NCBI GenBank assembly: GCA_018268995.1
Contig: JAFDVL010000041.1
Coordinates: forward strand, 1 to 64,000
Length of the DNA stretch: 64,000 bases
Reading direction: 5' to 3'
Source of the DNA: Acidobacteriota bacterium
GTDB taxonomy: Bacteria; Acidobacteriota; Blastocatellia; RBC074
In this document: positions 26,371 to 35,912 of the stretch, in pieces
Layout: every line of letters begins with the position of its first letter
How positions within the stretch are numbered: the first letter of the stretch is position 1
Notes under the pieces: generated by a model
What the model was told of the DNA's origin: nothing
Database searches by the model: none
The model's input: the letters and a program-made list of their open reading frames with translations, nothing else
Program-made: the position numbers and the translations under genes

Positions 26371-28766
26371 CGGCACGCCGATGGACAATCCTGATTTTAC
26401 TGGCCCTCGTTGGATATGGGGCGCTTGCAATTTTATTTCCCCGGTTTGACCCTTCCGCCAAATGGAATGTTCAGCTGGATCGTGACCAGGCTATCGCAAA
26501 GGCCCAGGAAATTGCTGCTCAACAGGGCGTTGAAGTCAGAGGTTGGCAGGAGTCTGTTCAGGCAACACGTGATCGGAATCACGAAAGCTATTTACGGGAA
26601 CATTCATCGAATGCCTTCGAGATGGATTTACTGTCTCCCATCAAAACATTAGTTGTATTTCGAGACCCGCGAACCAATCAGATTCTGCGGCTGAATTTTT
26701 CAGCGCAGGGACAACTACTGAGTTTCACCCGCCTTGGATTCAAACAAGAGGATGCCAGCAAGTCAGGGCCGCCTGACCGAGATGTTGCCGCGAAAGCGGT
26801 TGCCAATGTACTTGGCAACAACTTCAGCCGATTTTCCTTCAAAACTGACGCTGAGCCGGAAAAAGGGAGTCGAACCTTAATCTGGAATTACCTGTCAGGA
26901 ACAGAGCAGGATTTAAAATTTGAGGCCGAAGCAACGGTCACCGGATCAACGCTGACGTATCTAGCTATCAAACCAACCTTGCCAGAAGAGTATCAATTAG
27001 AACTCCGCCGCCGTGATGTTGCTTCCTTTGCGATCCTGGGCGCACTCGGTTTTGTTGTGAATGCGCTGGCCGTCATTGCCGCACTGTTAGTTTATTTTCT
27101 GAGCTTGAATCGAAAAGAAGTAGATCATCTTGGTTCATTGTTTTTTTTCCTGCTGACGCTGGCCTTGATGTTGCTGGATAACGGATGGACGGGGCTGTTG
27201 GATCAATTCAAACGCGGGGATAATTTTCGTGGCATAACAAATCCCGCAGTGCTGACTGTCCTGCCCTATGTTTTATACATTCTCGTCTGTTTGACCTTTA
27301 CGTTACTGCTCACCGCGTACTGGGCAGCCGGAGAAGCCGTCAGCGCGAAGTTTCAAACCGGACGTCTCGCCGTCTTTGCAGCCACAATCCGAGGCCGCAT
27401 TTTCACCCGTCCGGTCGCGAACAATCTGGCCGCAGGATTCCTGACAGGAGGTTTCATCGCAGCGATTCCTTATCTGTTTGCTGCGATCTTTGGCCTTTCG
27501 ACGACGCCTTCTGATTTAGCGAGCATTCACGATCTGTTCACGACATCGCTGCCGGGGATTGCAGCAATTGTTTCGGCCACAATTAGCGGGTATTTGTACC
27601 ACTTGATTTTGCTGTTCGCATTCCTGGCCGGAGCATTGGGAGCCTACGTTCAGAAAAAGTGGGCATCTTATAGCCTGCTTTCTCTGGCCGGCTTGGTCTT
27701 CCTCTTCGACCTGAATCCAAATCAAACGACATCATTTCTACTTAAAGTCGGGGTGACGTTCGCCGTGTTTCTGGTTTTTGCCCTGCTTTACAAATACTTT
27801 GATTTGTTAGCTGTGCTGGCAGCCAATGCCGCAGCGGTTCTGAGCATCAAAACATTCGGGCTTTTGAGTCAACCCTCTCCTACCTTGCACAAAGGGGGAA
27901 TCTACGGTTTGGTTGGGCTGGGATTACTGGGTCTGGTGGCTTTGGTGCTGACGCGACTGGCCCCAAACACTGAGATTGAACCCAGACGATTGCTGCATCC
28001 CCACGAGGATCAGGCAGAGCGTGAACGACTGAAAGCGGAATTTGGGGTAGCGCGACGGGCACAGGAAAATTTATTGCCCGCATCTTCACCACAAATTCCA
28101 GGGTTTAGTATTGCCGCCTTATGCCGTCCAGCACGCGAATGCGGCGGGGATTTATATGATTTCATCCCGCTGGCAAATGACCGAATGGGAATCGTCGTGG
28201 CAGATGTTTCCGGCAAGGGCGTCCCCGCCGCATTGTATATGACCTTGACCAAAGGCTTGCTGCGTTCTGTGTCTGAAGAAAATGATGATCCGGGTGAAAT
28301 CCTGCGCATCGTCAACAAACACCTTTACGAAGTCTGCAAAAGGAAAGTCTTTGTCACCTTATTTTTCGGGGTTCTTGATCCCACATCCAAAACGTTGACC
28401 TATTCACGGGCGGGACATAACCCTCCGGTCTGGCGCAAACAGACAGATCAGTCCATCACCTTACTGAAGCCACCAGGCATCGGGCTGGGCCTAAATTCCG
28501 GCAAATCCTTTGATCGAGTGCTGGCGGTGGAGAAAATCAATTTAGACCCGAACGATCTGTTAATTTTTTACTCTGACGGTATTACTGAAGCAATGAACGA
28601 ACATCAGGAGGAATATGGTGAAGAGCGATTGATGGAGGTCGCGACAATCACTGATGGAATGGGAGCCGAAGAGTCGCTGAGTGCGATCATTGCCAATGTC
28701 AGCAACTTCCTTGGGAAGATGCTGCCGCAAGATGACCAAACTCTGGTTGTTGTTCGCGTCACCTAG
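26367..28766 (+). CDS. SpoIIE-type membrane protein phosphatase
   Basis: A 799-residue paralogue of the preceding gene with the same layout: N-terminal helix, extracytoplasmic domain, about eight helices, and a C-terminal SpoIIE/PP2C domain. Here the catalytic motifs are intact: CGGDLYDF, VADVSGKGVPAAL (about 611-623), YSDGITEAMN (about 735-744) and QDDQTLVVVR. It should dephosphorylate a STAS-type anti-anti-sigma factor in response to a signal sensed outside or in the membrane. Its ATG overlaps the upstream stop by four bases. It ends 36 bases from a convergent third SpoIIE gene. Confidence 0.87.
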   Translation: MTARRWTILILLALVGYGALAILFPRFDPSAKWNVQLDRDQAIAKAQEIAAQQGVEVRGWQESVQATRDRNHESYLREHSSNAFEMDLLSPIKTLVVFRDPRTNQILRLNFSAQGQLLSFTRLGFKQEDASKSGPPDRDVAAKAVANVLGNNFSRFSFKTDAEPEKGSRTLIWNYLSGTEQDLKFEAEATVTGSTLTYLAIKPTLPEEYQLELRRRDVASFAILGALGFVVNALAVIAALLVYFLSLNRKEVDHLGSLFFFLLTLALMLLDNGWTGLLDQFKRGDNFRGITNPAVLTVLPYVLYILVCLTFTLLLTAYWAAGEAVSAKFQTGRLAVFAATIRGRIFTRPVANNLAAGFLTGGFIAAIPYLFAAIFGLSTTPSDLASIHDLFTTSLPGIAAIVSATISGYLYHLILLFAFLAGALGAYVQKKWASYSLLSLAGLVFLFDLNPNQTTSFLLKVGVTFAVFLVFALLYKYFDLLAVLAANAAAVLSIKTFGLLSQPSPTLHKGGIYGLVGLGLLGLVALVLTRLAPNTEIEPRRLLHPHEDQAERERLKAEFGVARRAQENLLPASSPQIPGFSIAALCRPARECGGDLYDFIPLANDRMGIVVADVSGKGVPAALYMTLTKGLLRSVSEENDDPGEILRIVNKHLYEVCKRKVFVTLFFGVLDPTSKTLTYSRAGHNPPVWRKQTDQSITLLKPPGIGLGLNSGKSFDRVLAVEKINLDPNDLLIFYSDGITEAMNEHQEEYGEERLMEVATITDGMGAEESLSAIIANVSNFLGKMLPQDDQTLVVVRVT

Positions 28767-28802
28767 CAAGACATTTACGAACAGCACCTCCGAACCAGGT
28801 CA

Positions 28803-31448
28803 TCATTTACAGTCCTTAATCTTCAACACCACAAACGTCACATCATCATCCTGTGGCCGGTTGCCACCCCATTGATCGCCAACCTGAATGAATTGATCAA
28901 TCATTGCTTGCGAACTTAGATGAGCAACGGATTTCAGCACTTCAGCAGCTTCGTCATACCCAATCATTTCCCCGCTTTCATTAAAGCGTTCAGGAAATCC
29001 ATCGCTCATCAGGATGATGACATCATCCGGGTCAAGCGTGTATTCCTCTTCGCGCCACGGGTAATTCATCACACTGCCTAAGGGCAACGCCTTGATAAAA
29101 ATCTCCTCGACTTCACCCGTAATTGCGCGATAGATCAGCACGGGCGGCATTCCGGCAGCAGAGATTTTCAGGCGATACCCTTCAATCCGCATAACCGTCA
29201 TGGCCATAAACATCGAACGCAGGTTCATTTCCTTCAGAACGCGGGAAGATTGACTGAGGATTGGCACTAATTCCGCACCAGAAGCAAACGTCCGAAACAG
29301 ACTTTTGATCGCCGTGACAACCGTGCCCGCTTTTAAGCCGTGCCCGGTTGCATCGCCGACAGCTATCGTGAGCGTGTCATCACTTTTCAAATGAAAGTCG
29401 TAATAATCGCCCCCGACTTCCGTAGCGGTTTTCATGTAGGCAGCAATCTCAAGGTTCGGCAACTGTGGAATGCGCTTAGGCAACATCGAAAGCTGTAGCT
29501 GGCGCGCTTCTTCTAATTCCTTTGCACGAGCTTCGTTTTCGGCTTCGATCTCTTCGCGACGACGTGCCTCATCAATCATTCGTTCGACCAAACGAGAATT
29601 CTCAATTGCCAATGCAACCGGATGCGCCACGCTCATCAGCAATTCCTCATCGTCACGCGAGAAAGGCAAATCCCCCAAACGTGGGCCAAGTGAAATAATG
29701 CCCAGCAGTTGATCTTTTCCAGCCAGGGGCAAGAGCAACTCTGATTTAATCCCATCCAGAACATTCTGTTCCTCATCTGGCAATGGCATTAATCGTGCTT
29801 CCCAGCATTTATTGATTTGACGCAACATCCGCACGACAGTGCTGGATTCGGGAAGGCGAAAATTATGTTCACAGTTTGTCGCACAGCCTCTTGCCACCTC
29901 GTACTCACAGTAGTACGAGGAAAAGAAATCGCCGCTGGCCTCATCTCGCAACAAAATGGCAACGGACTCTGTTTGCAAGGCAGATTGGATTTTCGTGGCA
30001 ACCTCTTCCAGCAATTTTGGTTGTTCGGTGGTCGAGCGTAATGATTCCGCTAAGCCAGTAATAATCTGGTGCGAATCATACGATTGCCGAAAGAACTTAC
30101 GATCAATGATGGGGGCCAGATATTTTTGATGCAGCCGTCGTGTCACCGTCCACGAAACGATTCCCACCGCAGCTGAAATCACGCCGATGATCATGCCTAA
30201 AGTGTCCAGATTTTTCGGGCGATACACTTTAAAAAGCCCCTGAAAGAAGACCGTCAAAAACACCGACAGAATCACTGAAAATACCGCGACTTCCAGCAAC
30301 ACCGACCCACGCGAAACCAACACATATCGCATCCCACGCCGCAGAATCAGGCTGATTGGAATCACCTTATGTTTGATAATAGCGTAGGCAAATGAGATTG
30401 GCATCAGCGGCAAGGTGAAACTGGATACAAACTGCGCCCAGCCATACACCGATTTTAAAGCCCCATTCTGACCGATTAACTCAATGGCGACGATTAACAA
30501 GATATTCAGAATTCCCAGGCTACAACCAGCCACGATCAGACGCAGCTTTCGACGGGCATCGCGCCCCGTCACCTGATAATTCCGTATCAGCGAAACCAAT
30601 CCGGTAATTAAATATCCGATGATAAAAACCATCATCAGCAAATTCAGCCCCTGCAAAAGCAAATTCAGCCCCTGCAAAAGCAAATTCAGCCCCTGCAAAA
30701 TCCAAACAGGAATGTGATCAAACAGCGTTTTTGAAATCGGCCCCAATCGCACCAGGATGTAAAACGGGAAAATCAAAAAGAGAAACGGTGCATATAGCCA
30801 ACGCTCCAGCGAAGGCCAGCGATTCAGTAACGGCGAGCGTTCAGGAAACACCAGAAAGAAATTGGAAAAAATCGGCAGAAACAACGTTCCCAGACCGCGG
30901 GCAACCACAAAGACAATGCCAAGCCAAACTGGCAAATTGGCTTCACTACTTCCAAATAAACCGACAAACGCGCCCAGCATCATAGATAACAACCACGCTT
31001 GATGCTCGTCTGAACGCAATAGCAGGACGATCAGCCCCGTCAGGAAAAACGTCCACGGGGCTAAGAGATTGGTGACCGTCCGCAGCAATTTGGTAACGGG
31101 CATGGATTGCGTCGTGATGGGAACTTCATAAACTGTGCCCTGACATCTCACCAGAAATGTTGCGGCAGTTCCCGGAGCAAAATTGACTGTTCCGTCCAGC
31201 ACAGTTTTTGGCGAGTCTTTTGGGAATTCCTTGATGCCGAGAATTTCATCGCCGGGATGTAAGACAGGCGAATAGTTTTCCAGATTGATTTGCGCGATTA
31301 AGACTTTTCCATTCTGTAAGATTGTTTCCAATCCACATTCACTGACTTGGGACAGGTTGGAAAATTCGTGCCAGGATGCCGTTCCCCAATAGAGGCCCAT
31401 CAGACTGAACAGCATTCCCCCCAAAATGAGTTTCATGTTTTTTGTCAT
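28803..31448 (-). CDS. Membrane GAF-SpoIIE phosphatase with PDZ-like N terminus
   Basis: An 881-residue protein. After an N-terminal helix comes a PDZ-like stretch (YSPVLHPGDEILGIKEF, about 58-75), then about ten helices, a GAF domain (about 450-620, VATKIQSALQTESVAILLRD), a coiled linker rich in Arg/Glu (RRREEIEAENEARAKELEEA) and a SpoIIE domain with all motifs: VGGDYYDF, VGDATGHGLKAG, MSDGFPERFN and DDDVTFVVL. The motif is D-A-T-G-H-G rather than D-V-S-G-K-G, an accepted variant. One helix region is made from three tandem copies of LLQGLNL. GGGGAAG precedes the ATG. It is convergent with the tandem SpoIIE pair. Confidence 0.87.
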   Translation of the reverse strand: MTKNMKLILGGMLFSLMGLYWGTASWHEFSNLSQVSECGLETILQNGKVLIAQINLENYSPVLHPGDEILGIKEFPKDSPKTVLDGTVNFAPGTAATFLVRCQGTVYEVPITTQSMPVTKLLRTVTNLLAPWTFFLTGLIVLLLRSDEHQAWLLSMMLGAFVGLFGSSEANLPVWLGIVFVVARGLGTLFLPIFSNFFLVFPERSPLLNRWPSLERWLYAPFLFLIFPFYILVRLGPISKTLFDHIPVWILQGLNLLLQGLNLLLQGLNLLMMVFIIGYLITGLVSLIRNYQVTGRDARRKLRLIVAGCSLGILNILLIVAIELIGQNGALKSVYGWAQFVSSFTLPLMPISFAYAIIKHKVIPISLILRRGMRYVLVSRGSVLLEVAVFSVILSVFLTVFFQGLFKVYRPKNLDTLGMIIGVISAAVGIVSWTVTRRLHQKYLAPIIDRKFFRQSYDSHQIITGLAESLRSTTEQPKLLEEVATKIQSALQTESVAILLRDEASGDFFSSYYCEYEVARGCATNCEHNFRLPESSTVVRMLRQINKCWEARLMPLPDEEQNVLDGIKSELLLPLAGKDQLLGIISLGPRLGDLPFSRDDEELLMSVAHPVALAIENSRLVERMIDEARRREEIEAENEARAKELEEARQLQLSMLPKRIPQLPNLEIAAYMKTATEVGGDYYDFHLKSDDTLTIAVGDATGHGLKAGTVVTAIKSLFRTFASGAELVPILSQSSRVLKEMNLRSMFMAMTVMRIEGYRLKISAAGMPPVLIYRAITGEVEEIFIKALPLGSVMNYPWREEEYTLDPDDVIILMSDGFPERFNESGEMIGYDEAAEVLKSVAHLSSQAMIDQFIQVGDQWGGNRPQDDDVTFVVLKIKDCK
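30639..30701. repeat. Three 21-bp tandem repeats inside SpoIIE gene
   Basis: Units begin at 30639, 30660 and 30681; each starts with CAAATTCAGCCCCTGCAAAA. The first two are identical and the third differs at its last base. Each unit encodes seven residues (LLQGLNL on the minus strand) within a membrane helix, so changes in copy number would keep the frame. Confidence 0.9.
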
Positions 31449-31656
31449 TCACGCTTCCCCACAAAACAGATTGCGATAATCACACGCGATTATGCGGACA
31501 ATCGTTCTGCACAGCAATACGGAGGCAATAAGAGGGTGGATTTATCGTGAAGATTGAATTCGGCGGGTGATTTGTCCATTTAGGAAAAGAGAACACGGAA
31601 CACAAGGATTGATCCACATGCTCCGCATTCTCATTACCACTGCCTGCCCAGAAGTT

Positions 31657-33615
31657 TTATTGCGCTGTCACCTGCCCATAAAACTTCCAGTTTGTTTTGA
31701 AATCACGGGTAAGTTTTTGCTTGGTCAAAATCGCGCGCACCATTTCAACGGGGATGCGATTCTCTTTCAGGATCGTGTCGTGAAAAGCGCGATCCGTCAT
31801 TTTGCCACTGTCCACCAATTCTTTGTGCAATGAATAAATCTGCAACCCGCCCAGCAAATATGCGGCCTGATACAATGGCCCATAACTTCCGGCAAATGAG
31901 CGGCGTACTTCTGCCGTAGCATTGTCTACTTCGTGCCCGACGCGATTGACCAGCAAATCAATGCATTGTTGCGGCGTCATTTTTTCCATGTGGAAACTCA
32001 GCGAAAAGACGATGCGCGCACAGCGATGTGAGCGCCAGAACAGGAATCCGATGCGGTCTTCCGGCGTTTTCGGGAAGCCGCGATCCCACAACAACAATTC
32101 CCAATACAACGCCCAGCCTTCCATCCAAAAGGGGGTACTGAATAGCCCGCGATAGGGTTTGTATCGCTGCGTCATGAAGCCTTGCAAATGATGGCCGGGA
32201 ATCAATTCGTGGTGGACAGTCGCGCGCGAAAAATGTGGATTGTTGCCGCGCATGCTCATCATCTTTTGCTCGTGCGCCATCGTGTTCGTTGGATAGGAAA
32301 CCAGAATGGTTTCTCCCCCCAAAAAGAAGGGGCTAACCAGCTGACGCTCCGGCGACATCATTTCCATGCGCCACGATTCGCGCGCCAGCGGTGGCACTGT
32401 GACGAGGTTATTTTTCTCGACATAATCAATCGCTTCGTACGCCAAATCCTTAATCATCTCTGGCTGCTTGCCCGGCTCGACATATTTATTTTTGACGTGT
32501 TCCAGAGCCTTGTGCCAATCGTCGCCGAAACCCAATTCACGCGACGCTTTTTTCATCTCTGCTTCACACCAATCCAGTTCTTTCCAGCCAATGGCAATCA
32601 GTTCTTCCGGGGTGTATGGAATCATTTCCGCAGCCAGTTCCACCATCAACGCATCACGGCCAATCGGATCGCCGATGATGTCACTGGAATCCCCTGCCCG
32701 TGCTGTTGTAGGACGCGCGCCGCCGCCTGCAAAGTTCCCTCCACCTGCACCACCCAAGCCTCCACGTTGTCCGCCACCGCCACCAGCTCCGCCCGCCCCG
32801 CCTGCACCACGTCCAGCACCGCCGCCCGCCGCAGCCATCGTCGGAGACGCTTCAGCCGAACGCAGTCCGGCAACTCGTTCCGTAAGAAATGTGCCGTATG
32901 CACCAAGGGATTGATCCACGGCTTTGTAAGGTTCCTCCACCCACCAGGTAAACATCGGGTCATAGCCGTTGTAGTAGCCGTACCACGTGCGCAATGTGGT
33001 ACGAAGGCTACTCACATTTTGCGCCGCGCGATTGGCAATTGTCCGCTTCACTTTGCCAGGTTCGGTTCGCAAGCTTGCTTCGACTGTCCGGCGATGGGCT
33101 TCGATTTGCTTGTTTAGATCGTTGAGTAGTGCAGCAATCTTTTGCGAATCAATTTTCTCCATTCGACGCCGGGCTTCTGCCAAATCTGTAATCGTTTGAG
33201 CAAACGGCAGGAATGGGGCAACTTCTGCCAGAGCTTTCCCTTCAAGTTCGCTCTGTTTCAATTCGTGTTCGAGGTGATTGCGAAACAACACATAATCTAC
33301 TTTTCCATCCTGGCTCATCGCATCGAAGTTCATCTTGCCAAGTTGCGCCAGCCAATCCGCATAGAATTGCTTGAAGCGTGCTTGTCGCAACGGTGAGGAT
33401 TCAACCGGATACGAACGCGTCAGGCTGCCACGATCTGCAACGTAGCGCTCAATCACCCCACGCAATTCGCTTTTTGCGTTGTCCAGTTCACTCAGCTCCG
33501 GTGCATTGCTTTGTGTTTGTGCAGAAGCAGTCATCGGGGGCATCACCCAAAATCCCACGCCCAACACCAGCATTACAAACAAGCCTATTGTCAAAGTCAG
33601 GGTTCCTTTGCTCAT
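31657..33615 (-). CDS. Secreted DUF885-family metallopeptidase
   Basis: A 652-residue protein with a signal peptide (hydrophobic helix TLTIGLFVMLVLGVGFWV, then TASAQT). The DUF885 family is a gluzincin-like group; here the zinc motif is HHELIPGHHLQGFM near residue 475, with the downstream WMEGWALYWE block supplying the third acidic ligand. The C-terminal segment GGLQIYSLHKELVDSG is also typical. A Gly-rich, Ala/Arg/Gln-containing insertion of about 50 residues (AAAGGGAGRGAGGAGGAGGG) sits near residue 260, between the helical N domain and the catalytic core; it is not usual. GAGGT lies about nine bases before the ATG. Substrate is unknown, probably peptides in the periplasm. Confidence 0.85.
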   Translation of the reverse strand: MSKGTLTLTIGLFVMLVLGVGFWVMPPMTASAQTQSNAPELSELDNAKSELRGVIERYVADRGSLTRSYPVESSPLRQARFKQFYADWLAQLGKMNFDAMSQDGKVDYVLFRNHLEHELKQSELEGKALAEVAPFLPFAQTITDLAEARRRMEKIDSQKIAALLNDLNKQIEAHRRTVEASLRTEPGKVKRTIANRAAQNVSSLRTTLRTWYGYYNGYDPMFTWWVEEPYKAVDQSLGAYGTFLTERVAGLRSAEASPTMAAAGGGAGRGAGGAGGAGGGGGQRGGLGGAGGGNFAGGGARPTTARAGDSSDIIGDPIGRDALMVELAAEMIPYTPEELIAIGWKELDWCEAEMKKASRELGFGDDWHKALEHVKNKYVEPGKQPEMIKDLAYEAIDYVEKNNLVTVPPLARESWRMEMMSPERQLVSPFFLGGETILVSYPTNTMAHEQKMMSMRGNNPHFSRATVHHELIPGHHLQGFMTQRYKPYRGLFSTPFWMEGWALYWELLLWDRGFPKTPEDRIGFLFWRSHRCARIVFSLSFHMEKMTPQQCIDLLVNRVGHEVDNATAEVRRSFAGSYGPLYQAAYLLGGLQIYSLHKELVDSGKMTDRAFHDTILKENRIPVEMVRAILTKQKLTRDFKTNWKFYGQVTAQ

Positions 33616-33788
33616 GTTTCTTTACCTCGTTGTTGGAATTAAAAGTACAGCTTACGGTCAGTAAAGCATTCGTGTTCGCAACCGTCTTGTATAGGAGCAA
33701 GGTAACTTGAACTGGATTTGTGCGCAATGGGAGCACACGAGCCACGCGTATTTGCCCGGAACGTGAGCCAATGGCAGCTTAAATTCCC

Positions 33789-34214
33789 TTACAAAAGAAT
33801 CTGAACCAGAACGCCGAGAACGATAAATACAACGGCTAAAGTGAGAATGATTGCGGTTAAGTGTTTATTGCGGCGACCATAGCGGATTTGCCAAATCCCG
33901 GCGAACACGCTTGTCAGGCCAAAGAGCATGACAAATCCGAAAATGCTAAAAATCAGAAGCGCTGCCTCCGGGCCGCCCGTAAACCTGGTTGAGGCATGGC
34001 GATTGAACGGCGGCACCATAATGCCGGCAACCGCAACAGTCAGGAGAGCCATACAAACCGTGAGGCCACCACCAATGGCCGTCAACAGCCAGCCCAACAT
34101 CCGAATCTGTTGCGCTGTCCGAAGCCGATGCCCACAGTTCGGACACGTTTCCGTCGCCGTTCGCGTTTCGTAGTCACATTTGTAGCAGATACGCGTAGTC
34201 GTTAAATTTTCCAT
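33789..34214 (-). CDS. Zinc-ribbon membrane protein
   Basis: A 141-residue protein with an N-terminal four-cysteine zinc ribbon (Cys10, Cys13, Cys24, Cys27) followed by three hydrophobic helices (about 38-60, 85-108, 118-140). This layout is common in small bacterial membrane proteins of unknown function. Nothing in its neighbours points to a role. Confidence 0.6.
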   Translation of the reverse strand: MENLTTTRICYKCDYETRTATETCPNCGHRLRTAQQIRMLGWLLTAIGGGLTVCMALLTVAVAGIMVPPFNRHASTRFTGGPEAALLIFSIFGFVMLFGLTSVFAGIWQIRYGRRNKHLTAIILTLAVVFIVLGVLVQILL

Positions 34215-34276
34215 AGCAATTCAGGTGAAGAAAAAGTATGTAGCACAGACTGTTGAGTCTGCGGTTGCTGGTAAGT

Positions 34277-34395
34277 GTATTGACAAGTTCAGTTGGAGGC
34301 GCAAACAGGATGTTTGCGCTACCTCTTCGCAGTCAATGTACAACAAACATCTTGTTTGTTGATCCGCATAGATTGCTAACCTAAGTTATCAATAC
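34277..34395 (+). repeat. 119-bp MITE-like element, copy 1
   Basis: Ends are GTATTGACAA and TTATCAATAC, forming imperfect terminal inverted repeats. Inside are two hairpins with nine-base arms: GCGCAAACA/TGTTTGCGC and CAACAAACA/TGTTTGTTG. The same element lies inverted at 36798-36916 with about ten differences. AAGT flanks both sides (34273-34276 and 34396-34399), a possible target duplication. It carries no gene. Confidence 0.85.
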
Positions 34396-34423
34396 AAGTA
34401 AGTTTTACCAGGGCCTGAGTAAT

Positions 34424-34496
34424 GCAGAAGCCCGCACGCAGTAAGGGCGTCACATCACACGCCTTAGTGCTGCCCTTACTGCGTGCGGGCTTCTGC
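34424..34496. repeat. Perfect 25-bp inverted repeat (REP-like)
   Basis: Left arm 34424-34448 begins GCAGAAGCCCGCACGCAGTA; right arm 34472-34496 is its exact complement, with a 23-base spacer. It lies 22 bases past the stop of the enolase-family gene and could stop transcription from either side. Only one copy is seen in the window. Confidence 0.8.
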
Positions 34497-34517
34497 CTCT
34501 GGTCTTTACTCCTACTT

Positions 34518-35807
34518 TTACCGATTGATCGTATTGAAAATGCGCAGTTCAAATTCAGTCGTTTTGGCTTCGTCGAATTTATGTTTTGCCAAAAACTCGT
34601 TCGTGATGTTGATGCCCAAGCCAGGTGAATTGATGGGATAAACTGCGCCAGTATCCGCACGCCACCCACCGACAACAATTTCTTTGAAAACGGCTTCGTC
34701 CGGCTCGAAGAATTCCAGAATCAGGAAGTTGGGAATTGAAAAACACGCATGCATCGAGGCAATTGTGCAAATCGGCCCATTTGGATTATGTGGCGCGACC
34801 GGAACGTAATAGGTATCGGCCATTGCGGCAATCTTTTTAAATTCTGTAATGCCGCCTGTGCGCGCGATGTCAGGCTGGACAATGCGCACTGCTTGTTTTT
34901 CCAGCAATTCGCGGAAGCCGTGCCGTCCAAAAATGCGCTCTCCGGTTGCCAGCGGAACGTTCGTGTTGCGTTGCACCTCAACCATTGCAGGCACGTTTTC
35001 CGGCGGCACTGCTTCTTCATAAAAAAACAACCGATACGGTTCCAGCGCGCGAAGAATCTCTAACGTGGATTTCGTATTCCAACGTGCATGTACATCAATG
35101 GCGATGTCGTAATCGGGGCCGCCTGCCTCACGGATCGCTTTCACCAAGGCAACGGCTTCCCGCAGTTCGGGCTGTCCAATTTCACGATTGAAAGAAGTAG
35201 AACTGAATGGATCGAACTTACAACCCGTATAGCCTTTGGCAACCAATTCTTTTGTGCGGCGGGCGTAGGTTTCAGGGTTTTTCGTTACGCCTTCTGTCCA
35301 TCCATTCGCATAGACACGAAGTTTCTGATGGACATTTCCGCCAAGCAGCTTTGTCACAGACACGCCCAGTTTCTTTCCGACAATGTCATAGAGCGCAATA
35401 TCAATCGCACTGATCGCAGCCAGCACAATGCCGCCCATGCCGTTGTAATACATATAGCGATACATCTTGTTCCAAAGCTTTTCGATGTCCCACGCCTGTT
35501 CTCCGATAACGACATGGCTCAGGTTTTTGATCGCGGTGGCAATCGGCTGCACGCCCGGAAAGTTGGTGCCTTCGCCCCATCCAACAATGCCATCCGCCGT
35601 TTCGACCCGCACAAACACCCACGGGCCATAGCCGCGGACGCCGGTTAATAAGATCGGTTCGACCTTTGTGATTTTGAGCGAAGAATCGGCTTGCGCCCAT
35701 ACGGGCAATTGCCCCGCAGCCAACAAACCAGCAGTCAACCCGCCGGAAAATTGTTGCAGGAATGAACGACGCGACGATGTGCCGCAGAAGGGTTTTCGGT
35801 TCGGCAT
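34518..35807 (-). CDS. Tat-exported enolase-superfamily dehydratase (galactonate dehydratase-like)
   Basis: A 429-residue mandelate-racemase/muconate-lactonising-type enzyme with a twin-arginine signal (SSRRSFLQQF, then LTAGLLAAGQLPVWAQ). Metal ligands are visible as AIDVHARWN (Asp plus His base), FFYEEAVPPEN (Glu) and ATGERIFG (Glu); the second His is in VAPHNPNGPI. This arrangement matches D-galactonate dehydratase-like enzymes, which abstract a proton next to an acid-sugar carboxylate. Export of an enolase-superfamily sugar-acid dehydratase is unusual in model bacteria. GGAA lies close to the ATG. Family is secure; the exact acid sugar cannot be fixed from sequence. Confidence 0.85.
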   Translation of the reverse strand: MPNRKPFCGTSSRRSFLQQFSGGLTAGLLAAGQLPVWAQADSSLKITKVEPILLTGVRGYGPWVFVRVETADGIVGWGEGTNFPGVQPIATAIKNLSHVVIGEQAWDIEKLWNKMYRYMYYNGMGGIVLAAISAIDIALYDIVGKKLGVSVTKLLGGNVHQKLRVYANGWTEGVTKNPETYARRTKELVAKGYTGCKFDPFSSTSFNREIGQPELREAVALVKAIREAGGPDYDIAIDVHARWNTKSTLEILRALEPYRLFFYEEAVPPENVPAMVEVQRNTNVPLATGERIFGRHGFRELLEKQAVRIVQPDIARTGGITEFKKIAAMADTYYVPVAPHNPNGPICTIASMHACFSIPNFLILEFFEPDEAVFKEIVVGGWRADTGAVYPINSPGLGINITNEFLAKHKFDEAKTTEFELRIFNTINR

Positions 35808-35897
35808 AAGTTCCTTTTTGAAATGGAGTGGTTATTTTTTTTTGGTTGCGATTGAAAGAAGCAGGAATGTAATTCGGAAAAGGTCACATAGCAATAG

Positions 35898-35912
35898 TGT
35901 TACTCGGTAACA
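35898..35912. promoter_or_regulatory. Palindromic operator-like site before the STAS gene
   Basis: TGTTACTCGGTAACA has perfect six-base arms around TCG. It lies about 70 bases before the STAS start in the region between divergent genes, where a repressor or activator dimer could bind. No promoter hexamers were clear. Confidence 0.35.

Larger units (their letters stand above)
34215..34517. other. Intergenic region filled with palindromic elements
   Basis: This 303-base gap holds three separate structures: a short hairpin with arms CAGACT/AGTCTG (34246-34261), a 119-bp repeat element (34277-34395) and a perfect 25-bp inverted repeat (34424-34496). No gene is visible. Confidence 0.6.

Noticed and set aside
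30639..30701. Possible CRISPR because of three short repeats
   Set aside because: Units are contiguous with no spacers and lie in-frame within a coding sequence.
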